Below, in pieces: positions 11,205-22,940 of a stretch of DNA of 64,000 nucleotides. This DNA is from Toxonevra muliebris. Its lineage: Eukaryota; Arthropoda; Insecta; Diptera; Pallopteridae. The position numbers and the translations under genes are program-made. How positions within the stretch are numbered: the first letter of the stretch is position 1; each line of letters starts with the position of its first letter. Under the pieces are notes generated by a model. The model was not told where the DNA came from, did not search any database, and saw only the letters and a program-made list of their open reading frames with translations. The stretch lies in contig CAVNUY010000014.1 of the NCBI GenBank assembly GCA_963691655.1, positions 186,001 through 250,000 of the forward strand, written 5' to 3'.

Positions 11205-12116
11205 TCATATGATCTCATCACTTCTTCAGATATATTCGCCAATAATAATAATCTTAAAATCTACTTTCAAAAAGTGTCTGGCCTCAGAACAAAATCTCAT
11301 TTGTTCCGTTCGAAAAGCTCTCATCTTGACTATGATATCATCGTTCTCATCGAGACCTGGCTAAATGCTGACTTCTTTGATGAGGAGTTCTTTGATACTC
11401 AGCTTTACAATATTTTTCGCAAGGATAGAGATGCTGCTAAAACTGGACTGTCCAGAGGAGGTGGTGTTCTGATTGCTGTTCAACGTAAACTATGTACTAC
11501 ATAATGAGGACTCTCTCTTAGATCAGATTTGTGTCTCAGTTGCTGGGTGCACTTGTTATTTGCGCTTCTTACATTCCTCCAAATAGTTCTGATATATTAT
11601 ATAAAGCCCATGTTGACAACATCTCGTCTCTAGTTTTAGATGTACCTTCTACGACTAATAATCATCTCTGTATCTTAGGTGACTTTAACCTCTGTAATAT
11701 TTCTTGGTCTCATTTGGTTGATAGTGTTTACCTTATTGGTAATATTAATAGCATTTCTGAAATTTATTTATTTGATACTTTATCTAGCCTTGACTTACGT
11801 CAAATCAATGTTTTTGTTAAAAAGTTTAATAAAATTCTTGATTTAGTTTTTATTAGCACTAATATTAATTTTAATTTATCTGAATTCCTCTTTCTATTTT
11901 CTTTTACAGATATGCACCATGTTTGTTTAATCCTACAACTTGAATTTATGATTTTCCTACTGTTGCTCCTGTTAATCAGTATATTGGTGTTAATTTTAAA
12001 TCCTGTGACTATCGCAAGCTGGATAATTTTCTTCTGAATCTCGATTGGGACATGTTTTTGGGTCCTGATGCCTCTAAATGTTTTGAAATTTTTGTCAATC
12101 AGATTCACGTTTGCTG
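11205..12116 (+). pseudogene. CR1 ORF2 endonuclease part
   Basis: Apurinic/apyrimidinic-type endonuclease domain, frameshifted near 11500. The first frame holds DIIVLIETWLN (catalytic glutamate region) and GLSRGGGVLIAVQRK. The second frame (from about 11531) holds CASYIPPNSS, LCILGDFNL (catalytic D/N region) and LDLVFIS. It nicks target DNA during target-primed reverse transcription. Reading continues to about 12116 and then jumps into late RT sequence, so the endonuclease-RT junction is a deletion. Confidence 0.7.
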
Positions 12117-13185
12117 TGCAGGTTAGCCATAATATTCTTATTTCTAAACTGTCGAGCTTTGGGTGCCACTCTATCTTTCTAGAGTGGATTAAATCATACC
12201 TGAGTAACCGCCTTTGTATGGTTGTAGTTGATGGTGTCCCTTCTCAACCTTTTATAGCATCCACAGGAGTTCCTCAAGGGAGAATTTTAGGTCCATTGTT
12301 GTTCATTCTTTTCATTAATGATATTAGTTTTTTTTTTCCTCAGTAAAATATCTGCTTTATGCCGATAACCTTAAGATGTACTCTATCATTAAATATCCTA
12401 TAGACTCTCAAATTCTTCAATCTGAACTCGATAATGTTTATTCTTGGTGTGGCAAAAATGCCCTGTCTTTGAATATTAATAAATGTTTGCATATGGCTTT
12501 CTCCAAATCACATACTTTACTGTCCACATCCTATCGCATTGCTGACACTTTGCTAGAAACTGTTGATGAAATTTTTAATTTAGGAGTAATTTTTGACACT
12601 AAACTTACTTTTGTTAGTCATATAAACACTACAATTTCTAAGTCTTATTCAATGTTGGCTTTTTTCCGACGTAACAGTCAAGAGTTTTCAGACCCTTATA
12701 CGCTTAAGCTTCTTTACACCTCTTTCGTACGCTCCAAATTAGAATATGCTGCTTTTATTTGGAGGCCATATCACGCTTGTCACATTGTTCGTCTTGAACG
12801 CGTTCAAAAGGTTTTTATGCGTTCTGCTCTTCGTTCCTTGAATTTTTCTGAACCAATTCCTTCATATGCCTCTCGTTGCTTGCTTTTAGATTTAAAATCG
12901 CTGTATAGTAGAAGGTCAGCCCTGTCTGTATCATTCATTCATGACGTCATAAATGGTGCCTTTAACTGTCCCTCCCTTCTCGAACGAGTTACTTTTGATG
13001 TCCCGGCTAGAAGTCTTCGACATTTTGACATTTTTTACATTGGCCACTATAGAACTAACTATGCTTTAAATTCCCCAATCGTGAGGGCTTTAATTCAGCT
13101 CAACTTTATCGCACAATCGTCTGATATTGATTTTGCTAGTTCTAAATCTACTTTTAAAGCTATTCTTAACACCAGCTCCCTGTAA
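12117..13185 (+). pseudogene. CR1 ORF2 reverse transcriptase, C-terminal part
   Basis: Starts with HNILISKLSSFGCHSIF, then STGVPQGRILGPLLF (RT motif with PQG). The catalytic motif occurs as YADNLKMY after a frameshift near 12345, with the second Asp replaced by Asn. The rest of the thumb/C-terminal region stays open to a stop at 13185. N-terminal RT motifs are deleted. Non-autonomous and dead as it stands. Confidence 0.75.
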
Positions 13186-13327
13186 TTAGTATTTTGTTGA
13201 CTTATGTATAACTAGCCCCTTAATATCTATTTCTGTTTTTTATTCTGTATGAATTTTAGTTTGTCAGAATTTTAGTCTGTAAGAATTTTGTATTCATAGA
13301 CTAAGTTATTAAATAAATAAATAATAA

Positions 13328-14165
13328 TATTTGATTCTTATATTCTGTTCCCATATCTGAAATGAACGTCTTCATTTGACCGAAAAGGAGAATAAAAGAA
13401 TCAATTATTGCTTTTGCAACTGTCTTTGCATTTTTATTTGGTATAGGCACTAATACTAAATATAAATATTTAGTCAAGTCACAGATCATTGTTACAGCGT
13501 ACTCATAACCATTTTGGGTTCGTGGAAGTGTACCTATTGTATCTACTAGGACAATATCAAAAGCTGAAATAGGTGTCGGTGTTAAAATAGTTTCAGATTT
13601 GGAATGTCTATTTATTTTTGATTTTTGGCATTTTTCAAACGACTTAACATATTTTGCAATAGTTTTGGTAATGTGGTGTCAATAATACTACTACTACTAC
13701 TATTATGGCACAACTGCCCTTGGAGGGCCAAGGCTGAGCTTTTCGCATCCACTCATGTTGTGTGAGTTATATTTATACACGAATGGAAGGGACCTACAGT
13801 TTTATGCCGAATCCGAACGGCAAAGTGAAAAGCTTTTCATGGGCATTTTTTTACTCTTTGAGGTTTGCCATTGCCAGCCAAGAGGTGGTGCCATGTAGAA
13901 AAATTTTTATTTTCTATTTTTGATTTTTGAGCGTGCCGAGATATGAACCCGGACACCTCTGCGTAGCAATCCAACACACTAACCACTAGGCTACAGCGAC
14001 CACAATAATAGTATCTTCTAATTTAAGAAATTGTACTCGATGTACCACTGTGGCCACCAGTGATTGGATCGTCATGATACTTTTTTAAAATTTTGTCAAT
14101 TTGAGGTTTATCCTGACTGTTCACTATAGTCAACCGAGGAAGTAGCGCTACTTTTAAATTTGTCA
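13328..14165 (-). pseudogene. 412-like integrase, N-terminal half, with SINE inserted
   Basis: Zinc-binding region (GGHSG-like stretch near 14040-14070; later FEKCQKSKINRHSK) and start of the core (DIVLVDTIGTLPRTQNGYEY; then ISDMGTEYKN with the second catalytic Asp). The reading breaks where a SINE is inserted (13688-14002) and ends at the LINE 3' end. The third catalytic residue and everything after it are absent. Confidence 0.65.
13688..14002 (-). mobile_element. tRNA-derived SINE with 8-bp target duplication
   Basis: In minus sense the element starts at 14002 with a tRNA-like head: A-box-like TAGCCTAGTGGTTAG and B-box-like GGGTTCATATC. It continues through a body with GGCAATGGCAAACCTC and GGCATAAAACTGTAGGTCCC and ends in a (TAG)n tail. 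CAATAATA flanks both sides (13680-13687 and 14003-14010), a perfect 8-bp target-site duplication. It is inserted in the 412-like integrase, so it is younger than that element. Confidence 0.85.
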
Positions 14166-14399
14166 AATGTAAAGTCCCCATATTTTTAAATTCACTTCTT
14201 TCGGTAACATTTGTAAATTTTTTTTGTTTTGTTTACCGGCCTCTTCTTCAAGCCTTGGAAAAAATTTTCCGTAGTCAAAATTTCCATAGGTATGCAAATC
14301 ATTGATTTTAATATGTGTTAAAATTTTCATTCCGTGCTTAAGGTAACTTTTATCTGAAGACCATTTAAGCATAACACATTTTTTAACGTCATTAAAGCT

Positions 14400-15700
14400 T
14401 ATAACGTCAAATACTTTGGGGTTATCGTGAATGTCAGGGTCTGGATTTTGTTTTGTTAGATTTTTGTTATTTTTCTACTTTCTGATCTTGTTGTAACTAT
14501 TAGTAAAATTGATTTTTCATTGTTTAAATTTTTAAGGTCGTTAATTGTGATTCTGGACAACGCGTCCGCGGCAAAATTTTATTTGCCTCTAAGATATTCC
14601 ACGGTGAAGATATATTCTTCTAGGTCAAGTCTCATTCGAGTTAGTTTCGATGAAGGGTTTTTCATTGAAAAGTGGTATGTCAACGGCTTGTGGTCTGTTA
14701 TAACTAAAAATTTTGTACCGTAAAGGTAAGGATGAAAATGGACGATTGCCTAATGAATGGCTGTTATCTCCTGCTCTACAGTAGACTTGTTGCTTTCACC
14801 TTTGGTGAAGGTCTTTGACGCATACGACACTGGAAATTGTTGACCATTATGCTCCTAACTAAGCATTGCTCCGCAAGCATGTTTGCTAGCAAAACTGTTT
14901 AGAAAAATTAGGATATTTAAGGATAGTAGGAGAAATAAGTACGTTTTTAAGATACTCAAAGGCAGTATCACATTGCACATTCCATTTGAATGGAACATTT
15001 TTTTACATAACCTGGCATGGTGGCATGAATGCTCTGCGAAATTTTTTATACATTTTCGGTAGTAATTACAAAAGGCAATAAATCTTTTTGCTTCATCGGC
15101 ATTTGTAGGTTTGGGATAGTTTTGAATTACTTGGAATTTACTATCATCGGGAAGAATGCCATTATCAGTACATTTATGGCCTAGGTAGGTCACCTCGCGC
15201 ATAAAGAATGCACATTTGTCTGGATGTAATTTAAGGTTATGCTTTCTGCACAAAATAAAAACGTCGAATAAATTTTTAAGCATGTGTTTTTCTGAGCAAC
15301 CTAAAACCACAAGGTCATCCATGTAAAGGAATGCCTGCGCTGGCTTTAAGCCAGCGAATGCGAATGTCATCATTCGCTGAAATGAATTTGGAGCAATTTT
15401 TAGTCCATATGGAAGGCGTTTAAAACGGTAAGATCCACTGTCTGTGGAAAAAGAAGTTGCATCTCTTGAATTCTCCTCTAACTCGATTTGATGAAAGCCA
15501 GACATAAGGTTCAGGCATGAAAAATGCTTAGCTCTACCTAATTGGTCCAGGATATCGTCTATACTTGACAAAGGAAGTTTGTCTGCTATGAGCTTTTGGT
15601 TAATTTGACGGTAATCGACTACTAACCGCCATCGTTTTTCATTTGAATTTGGTAGTGCTTTTTTGGCACTAAAAGAAGGGTACTATTATATGCTAATATA
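14400..15700 (-). pseudogene. 412-like reverse transcriptase and RNase H
   Basis: RT runs from about 15690 (RWRLVVDYRQIN) through the open segment 15571-14855, which includes FLYMDDLVVLG (intact YMDD) and HPDKCAFF...VTYLGHKCT. RNase H follows after a stop at about 14855: FPVSYASKTFTKGE, LVITDHKPLTY and AADALSRITIND. Stops and frameshifts interrupt the polyprotein at about 14855, 14750 and 14570. In an active element these copy the RNA genome and degrade the RNA strand. Confidence 0.7.
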
Positions 15701-15942
15701 GATAGTTCAACTATGTAATCATCAACTACCTTTTAGACCTCTTTTTCGACTTCGCTTTTGTGGCTGTGAGGAATCCTATAGTTTTTAATAGAAACTGGTT
15801 CTGAATCTGTAAGTTTTAGTCTTTTTTTGCAAAAATTGTTTGTGGTAATTGTTGCTGACTCCAATCCAAAAATATCGCTGAACTCCGAACAAAGTGTAAA
15901 TAATCTCTTTTTATGCTCATTTGGGAAATTTGTAAAAAGTCT

Positions 15943-16560
15943 TTAAATTTCAATTGCTCCACAAGGATTGTTTGTCTGCTGGGCTACATGGTAATCTGAA
16001 AGTTTCTCGGTTTTAATTTTTGGGTTATGCAAAGTGACATCACAAGAAGTAGTATTTAGTATACGGACTAATGGTCTTTTTATATTGGCTATAGTATTGA
16101 CTATTATAATGTCAGGGTGTATTTCCTGATTTGGGATTAAAGTTTCCTCTTCCGTGGAATCAATTGAGATTTTCCGTATTACTTCTGATCTTGCTGGTAC
16201 TATCAGTGTGTCATTTGTATAACCAGTATGTATTGGTAAACATACATCCCTGTAATTACTTGGTTTTAAAATTAGTAAATGGTTACTGAAATCTAAAATA
16301 CAATTGATTGATTTCATGAAATCAATACCCCAAATGCCATGGCATGGTATAAGAAAATTTTCATCCACTATTTGGTATTTATGTGGAATTGTTATGTTTT
16401 TTATTTATAGATCTAAAAAAGTTGACCCCAAGGATCGAATTGTTCCATGACCAATACCACTGAGCTCTGAAGTATCTTCTATATCTAGAGAGTAATTTCA
16501 AAAAAATTCTACATTTTTGAATAATGAAATTTCGGCTCTTGTATTTTATTCAGGAGGTTC
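15943..16560 (-). pseudogene. 412-like protease and linker
   Basis: The retroviral-type aspartic protease region lies at about 16560-16380. At the expected active site the reading is NTRAEISLF, so the catalytic Asp and the Gly of the usual D-T/S-G triad are changed. The open downstream segment 16368-15943 (141 codons; WGIDFMKSINCILDF, HNPKIK) is the C-terminal protease/linker before RT. The protease is inactive as read. Confidence 0.6.
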
Positions 16561-16628
16561 ATATATTTTAACAAATATGTTGAGATTTAAGTTTATATTA
16601 AAAACTTTAGAATTCTTACTTGTTGGAA

Positions 16629-17648
16629 TTAATTTCTTAGAGGCTGGTTCACGTTTTCCGCTATCTGGGTCTGATTGGCGACTAACCGAATGTTATTGGT
16701 TCTGCTAGTATTGCCGCGGTATCCACCACGACCACCACTGATATTAAACGATCTATACTGTTGATTGTTGCGGTTATGCATGTAGGTGTAGCTACCGCGT
16801 CCACGATTATAGCCGCGATTACTAGAACCATACCGTCCGCGTTTGTTATTATTGGGGCGCTGTTTGAAATACATGATAGGATTACTCTGACCATTGCCTT
16901 AGTGCACCTGCTTATAAACTTAGATTCGGCATCATTCATATTTGTAAATGTGCCGGCTTCCATTACTAATTTAACTCTCTCATGACTGCAGTTTTTGGAA
17001 ATAGCTGTGACTGCCGTTTGGGTTGGGTACTTCATTGCTAATTCTACGTTTAAACCGTCACTAATGTAAGCATTTTCAGGCAATTTTGTAAGATCTTCCA
17101 CCTCTTTAATATAACTAGTAGCTGGTTTACCCTGTTGTTTAATATTTACGATTTTTGCAGTAAGTACCTCTGCGGACTCACCCTTGATTGAGAGTTTTAA
17201 TTTCGCTATTATCTGTTCTATTGTTGATTCGCTACTAACTAAATTTCTAGCAGCTCCTTTTAATTTTGTTGTCACTAAATTTACCGCCACTGCCTCGTGT
17301 GTCTCTTTAATTAATTGAACCAAATTTAATGCATCGAGAAAGCTTTGCAAATTCTCCGGCTTACCATCGAATTCCGGAAGCAGTTTAGGACATTGTTGTT
17401 TGTGAGATGTTACTGTCAGTTGATGTAAAAATAGATTTTAAGGTTTTATCGGACTCTACTGAATTGAAAGAAAAGTTGGACCAATTATCCTCTTCTTCTT
17501 GATCTGAATAATATTCAGCTAAGCTGTCTTCTAACTTGTCAATATTTATAGCTATTGGAATTTTAACTGAGCTTGGAACTTCGTTTTCTATATAGAGTTT
17601 GTTAAACATTTTTAGTAATTTTTCTCGAGTATCCAAAAAGAATGTCAA
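16629..17648 (-). pseudogene. 412-like Gag with RGG-type tail
   Basis: The N-terminal acidic reading 17648-17385 shifts frame near 17390 into 17350-16682 (FLDALNLVQLIKETHEAVAVNLVTTKLKGAARNL, capsid core). A further shift near 16870 leads into a Gly/Arg/Asn/Tyr-rich tail (YNRGRGSY, GGRGGYRGN). Such RGG-box tails replace CCHC knuckles in 412/mdg1-type Gags and would bind RNA. At least two frameshifts. Confidence 0.65.
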
Positions 17649-19384
17649 TAAACAGTTGTTTTCTTATTAGGATATTCTTGTTTAAGCATTTATATGATTT
17701 AGAAAAATTCTTTTTGTGCTCTATTGCTTTTTCTAATATTATGTCCCATGTCATATTTTGTTTGTAGTATATTTAATAGAACAATATAATTTCAGTTAAA
17801 TTGTTTTTTTCCGAATTTGTTTGTTATTTAACAATTTTTTATTTCAAAAAAGTATTAAATCGCAATTAAATTTAAATTCAGAAATAGGTTAGTTAATAAT
17901 ACTAATGAAAAGTAAGAAATATTAAGTAAAAAGTATTAATAAAAAAAAAAATTAGTAGTATATATTTCAAAATTGTAAATAGTAGTATAGTAGTAAATAG
18001 TTGAAATTGTTACCATTTTGGTTAGCAAAGAAAAATAAACAATAATCTTAAAAGGTTTTATTTATTTCCTAAAACATAGTTGCTTTTTTTTTTTTTTTTT
18101 TGAACGAATTTGAAAGTTGAGCATACATTATTTATTTCAATTGTGTCTCTAATTTTTTTTTCTTACTACTAGTTTTGCATTAGGTTGATAACTTTAAATT
18201 TCCTCTGACGGTCTTTGATGAGTACCTTTGGGTCACAACGAGATGAATGCAGGATGAAGGCATGGTGATAACAAAACGATTAATACGTGTAGTTGTATAG
18301 GGAAATATTACGCATAGCGATAGCTGGCTTCGGTTAACTGAGCATTTGTTTTTTGTGAAGATGCTACTTATAGTACGGCGCTGCTGTCGGGGCTTGGTGT
18401 TCAATAAGTTAAACTGTTTATTTCTTAACACAGCTGCAATTGTCACGCTGCCATGCGTTATTTAATTTTTGTTTTCCAATTAATTTTTTTTCCGTCTTGC
18501 TGCTGCACTTGTATATTTTTTTTTTGCTTATGTTCACTTCAATTCATGCTTTGTTTATGACATTTGATTTCTATGTTTGTTTTGGTTTTTGTGTTCGTTT
18601 TAAATTAAAAATTGTAGCCATTCACAGAAGTATAGCAAGACTGTCAAATTTTTAATTTTGTTAACAAGGAAAATCTATTGTGAATTGGTTTAGGAAAACA
18701 CAACTGAGTAAACATTGTAGTTTTGTTGTCTCTTTCTTTCTTTTTTTTTGTACATTGGTTTATATATTTTCACTTGCAAAAATTTATTGAAATTATTTTA
18801 AAATTAACAAAAGCTGTCCACTGTAGAAATGTTGCACGATTTAAGTTGTTCAGTCAATATTCACACATTTGTTTGTTTTTTTCTTTAAAGATGCATAATT
18901 TTAGTTTTTTTTGGTATCCTATTATAATTTTATTCAAAATACTTTTTATTTATTTATTTATTTTTAGGTTTTATGTGATTTTGGTCATTGCATAGGCTTC
19001 GTTGTAGTTTTGTAGTTTTTGGGTACACCCTCCATTTTGTGTATAAATTTCAAGAACATTCTTTTCGCGGGGTGCTCCTCTGACACGAAGCGATCGTCTT
19101 AGTCAAAATTTTCACTTTCTTCTTTTTTTTCTAGTAAATTATTTGTTTTATAATATATTCACAAGTATTTTTGTATTAGCCACACTTTGATATCTTTGCA
19201 TCGAATATTTAATGTTTTAGTACATACATTTTTTTTTTTATCAGTTTTTAAGGTTTTTTTTTTTTTTTTTGTTCTTCGCGTATCGAAACTTGAATGCGGA
19301 AAGTACATGCCATAAGATATTACTGTTTTTTGTTTTTCTAACCACGTTTTACTTATTTTGAAACCACGCGGTTTTTGAGCTACA
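17649..19384 (-). repeat. Probable 5' LTR and leader of the 412-like element
   Basis: The minus-sense TGTAGCTCAAAAACCGCG start at 19384 follows immediately after the Transib-like coding sequence. The stretch is AT-rich with long T runs and AATAAA words. The inner LTR boundary and primer binding site could not be fixed; a GC-rich patch at 19067-19098 is the best candidate zone. With the 3' LTR lost, no comparison is possible. Confidence 0.45.
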
Positions 19385-21420
19385 ATATTATTGAGATGAG
19401 AGTTTTTCCTGGCATGTGCAATGCGATCTTTTTTATAGGATTTTATTTCGTGATTCTGATGCATTTTCGCCAAGGCAGCCAACCGGTATTATAGCTGCTT
19501 CAATAATTTGTGAGGAATTCACTAAAATTTTGTGTAAGGTAGCAGACATTGGGTACCAATCATACTTCTTAAAATATAAATCGGCTGTATCTTTGCAAAA
19601 ATCTTCAAACATTTTTTTATTTGTCTGATATTCACACGAAATAACTACCAATATTATATGCAAATGTCGTAAAAAATCAATGTAAATATCAGTTATAGTT
19701 GCAAATAATTTTATATTAGAAAACGCTCTTCTTGCTGTGTTTCCGTCGTTTGTCGTGCCACTACCATTTGATTTTGGTTTATCAACATGCAATCCCATTT
19801 GCTCCCAAAACTTTTCCTGAAGCTCGTGTTTACTTTGGATAAAAATGGCTTTATCTTCTGAGCTTTTTATTTACCATTTTTTATGTTAATTCTATAGGAA
19901 AGATGTAAAATAAATTCTAAAAGTCGAATCCAGGCATGTAGAGGACTTACGCCAAATTTTAAGGCACTTGGTTTTGGTTGGAAAACAGGAGATTTCAAAT
20001 CTGTGGTCATCATAAACTGTTTTGGAGTTGCATTACAAATTGTACCAGATTGGGAAGATTTTGTACCAGTTAAAATATTCAAAACCTTGCCATCAATCAA
20101 GGTCATATTCAGATCATAATTAACTATAATCTTTGTATTATTTTCCATGGTCCATTCGAAAGGAATTAAATGAGTTATTTCCAACTCAAAATTTTTTTTT
20201 TCAGCCAAAATGTGTTCTGTGGTTTCTTTTGTAAATTGGATTTTCAGTGGTCTACAAAATCGTATAGATTGAGCTGTACAATTGAGCCAAATAATTTTGT
20301 TGTCGATTGTAACTAATTTAAGTGGTATAACAGATGTTACAAAAAGAGATTGATCAACGGATTCAGGTGTTTGTTCGTTAAACCTCTGCTTAAACATGCT
20401 TTGTCCACTTGACACATCAAAACCGTAGCTAACTATCAATTTGGTTCGATTTATACCGGTAATTTGATCAATAACTCTTTTTATAGTTGAAGAATCCTTT
20501 TCGTAGTGTGGTCCAAAGTTTTGTAGGGAAACCTGTGCTGAAGTCTCGGTACATTTCATTTCATCCGGTCTACATTGTAACTTGCATTCCCGCAACTTAT
20601 TGTAAGGGAGTTATATGTCACAATTTCTATCCTTACTCAATAATCGTATGCTTGTGCATTGTTTTTTACTGAAAACATTTTCTAATAGAAATACTAAACC
20701 TTTTAGGGGGGATAATGGCTTTGAGATATTTGATTCAGATATCAACATTTTTTTTACTTTACTCGGCCTCGTCGGAGAAGCCATAGTTTCTTTTAACACA
20801 TATCTCAAATGTGGCTCATTTGAAGTTCGGGCTGACAAGGTAGCGCCATGAACCAGTAACTGCGTGTTACTTTGTTGCTGTGAAGAAAGTTCTGAAGCTA
20901 GTTTTCTTTTTAACCGTTCAGATGCTTCACTGTAAATGCCATGAGGTCGACCAATTGCGCATTCTGTCCTAGTTTCTTTCGCAATTACGAAACTTGTCTC
21001 TCTTATCAGCCATTCTCTATTATATTTCTTTAAACGAACCAACGATCTTCCATATTGAGTCCACTTATGACTTGAATATTTACAAAAACTGTCAGTTTTC
21101 TTCATAAGTTGAGCCTTTATTTCTTCATTAATGCTTCTGTCAATTTTTTTCACAGTGCAGTCAAAAAAAGAGTTTCTGCCTCTACCGTTCTCTAACCAAG
21201 CATTAAGAAGAACTTCATTTTTTAGCTTAATTGATTCTGAAAAGATACATTTTCTCAGCGATATTTGCAAAAGTTTTTATTACCACATGAACGTAGACAT
21301 CACAGCATTTTACCACATATACACTTCATGGACTGCCATGAACTGCATAATATTTTTTTCCTCCACAGAACACAAACACGATTTTACAATTTTTAAACAA
21401 AAACTCTACACATTCAAGTA
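19385..21420 (-). pseudogene. Transib/RAG1-like transposase remnant
   Basis: Minus reading in three frames. 21270-20611 and 20595-19867 are in the same frame, separated by one TAA (20611-20613). A shift near 19860 leads to 19815-19433, and another near 19440 to the end at 19385. Segments: GRPHGIYSEASERLKRK; SYGFDVSSGQS (probable first catalytic Asp); a C-x-C-like zinc patch; FGVSPLHAWIRLLE; NDGNTARRAF; and ENASESRNK followed by DRIAHARKNSHLNN, which resembles the last-glutamate region of RAG1/Transib recombinases. It would be a DDE cut-and-paste transposase. Family assignment is from remembered motifs. The C-terminus is cut by the 412-like LTR; no terminal inverted repeat was found. Confidence 0.55.
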
Positions 21421-21771
21421 ATTATTTTTCACTTATGATAAACACAAAATACAAAATAGTAATAAAGTTTTATTTTAAATACCTTCATTCTTATTATCCA
21501 TTTGCAGAAAAAATTGATTTTTAAATAAATTTATATAAATTTCACTCACGTATTTCCAAAAATTTTAATTAAACAAAACGTCAAATCGCAGAAAGCTTTA
21601 AATGTCAACTTTGACAGTGTACCAAATGAGTAGTGTTGCCACCACGCAAAAAAAAAATAAAAAACTTTTTGAAATATTCAGAGTATTTTCTTTCTATATA
21701 TAACATTTTATATAAAGCCATAAGACTTTATAAGGTGATAGACCTCATGTTTTGCCAAAAATAGGCCTGCA
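21421..21771. other. AT-rich spacer
   Basis: About 350 bases upstream (minus sense) of the Transib-like reading. A possible promoter/terminal region, but I could not find a matching inverted repeat on the other side. Contains CCAAATGAGTAGTGTTGCCACC. Nothing else recognised. Confidence 0.35.
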
Positions 21772-22615
21772 TTAACAAAAAGCTGCCAATGCCTTGGATA
21801 CCTTTAGCTCAACATGAGAACGCCAAAGAAGGTTGGTATCAAGAATAACTCCTAGATATTTCACTTCTTGGGATAGCTGAATAGTGACCGATTGGCCCGT
21901 GATTAAACAGGCAACGTCATTGACATAGGCCTGTGTGTAGATACCCGACTCATTTAGGGAAACAAGCAGAGAGTCAACCAGCAGACACCACAGCAGTGGA
22001 AAGAGTACGCCCCCTTGGGGACATCCTCTATTCACGCCACAAGTCACAGATTGACCATAATCAGCTTGAACCATCATAAGTCTATGTGACAGCATTGAGC
22101 GTATCCAGTTAACAAGAACCGGATCCACTCCATGCTGACCTACTGCATTGCACATGCCGTCAAAAGTCGCGTTGTCAAAAGCTCCCTCAATATCAACAAA
22201 AATACCAATAGTGTATTCTATCCTGTTGAGGGCCCGCTAAATCCGACCTACCAGATTTTGCAGGGCCGTCTCACAAGATTTTCCACATTGGTAAGCATGC
22301 TGAAATGAAGAAAGAGGATGTAACAATAACGACTCATGCGGTGTTCAACACAGCGCTCAAGACATTTTATTAGGAAAGACATCATACTAATTGCTCTAAA
22401 GCTTTTGGGATTGGTATAGTTGTCCTTTCCAATTTTTGGAATGAAAACAACTTTTACCAACCTCCATTGTTGAGGTGAGCCAGAGCCAAACTGGAGATGA
22501 AGATCTTCTTCAAAACCGGTAGCAATTGCACCATACACTCTTTCAGAGCAACTGGGAGGATACCATCCGCACCCGGCGATTTAAAGCTGTCAAAGGAAGT
22601 ATCTTCAAACGATTA
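21772..22615 (-). pseudogene. Non-LTR retrotransposon RT fragment
   Basis: Minus-strand RT motifs: SPGADGILP (about 22590), VVFIPKIGK and SFRAISMMSFLIKCLER (22538-22248), NRGCPQGGVLFPLLW (PQG motif) and the catalytic segment as QAYVNDVACL. The usual A-DD is therefore altered and the first catalytic Asp lost. About 60 residues are deleted before VKYLGVILD. The type is R1/Jockey-like judging from the motif style; the clade is not certain. It abuts the Ty3/gypsy fragment at about 22615 with no intervening DNA, a chimeric junction. Confidence 0.65.
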
Positions 22616-22765
22616 AGTTTGCTATCCAAACGGCATACGATTGTATTCAAATTGTCCATACGGGGTAACAAACGACGTATATTTCTTCGAGTCTTCGGCG
22701 ATTTTTACACGGAAGAAACCGTTTTTCAAATCAAGCGCTGTGAAATATTTGTATTCGTGATTTCT
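22616..22765 (-). pseudogene. Ty3/gypsy RT, first motifs only
   Basis: Reading NHEYKYFTALDLKNGFF then KYTSFVTPYGQFEYNRMPFG followed by a stop. This covers the first catalytic Asp motif (TALDLK) and the start of the fingers/palm and no more. Confidence 0.7.
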
Positions 22766-22940
22766 GACTTACTAACGGATTCTAGTAGAGCGGTTGGTAA
22801 AAGGCTGGCATACGCTAAAGCTACTCTCTGTGAAACGTTAACTGCAAGCGAACAAAAACACAACTCGTTTTTACTTTTGACATCTATCCCGTTTATTTTA
22901 TTTTGCGCCGTAGATAGAACATTAACAGATTTTTTATTTA

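Larger units (their letters stand above)
9999..13325 (+). mobile_element. CR1-type non-LTR retrotransposon, internally deleted
   Basis: Plus-strand LINE with ORF1 (zinc-finger protein), ORF2 endonuclease and the C-terminal half of reverse transcriptase, then a short 3' UTR ending in repeated AAATAAATAAATAATAAT at about 13310-13325. The clade call rests on the PHD-like ORF1 plus the endonuclease segment IVLIETWLNADFFDEEFF and the RGGGVLIAV motif. Sequence between endonuclease and RT motif regions is missing (junction about 12116). The 3' end lies inside integrase of the 412-like element, so the LINE probably inserted there. Confidence 0.75.
13326..19384 (-). mobile_element. 412/mdg1-type Ty3/gypsy retrotransposon, 3'-truncated
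   Basis: Minus-strand element: LTR start TGTAGCTC at 19384, leader, gag (17648-16629), protease, RT, RNase H and integrase. It is cut at 13326 by the CR1 LINE, so the integrase end and the 3' LTR are missing. The RT segment with FLYMDDLVVLGCSEKHMLKN and the glycine/arginine-rich Gag tail in place of zinc knuckles resemble the 412/mdg1 clade. The upper edge cuts the Transib-like reading at 19385, showing that it inserted there. Confidence 0.7.

Noticed and set aside
18180..19000. Short open frames in the 412-like leader
   Set aside because: AT-rich, no motif, lie in LTR/leader sequence.
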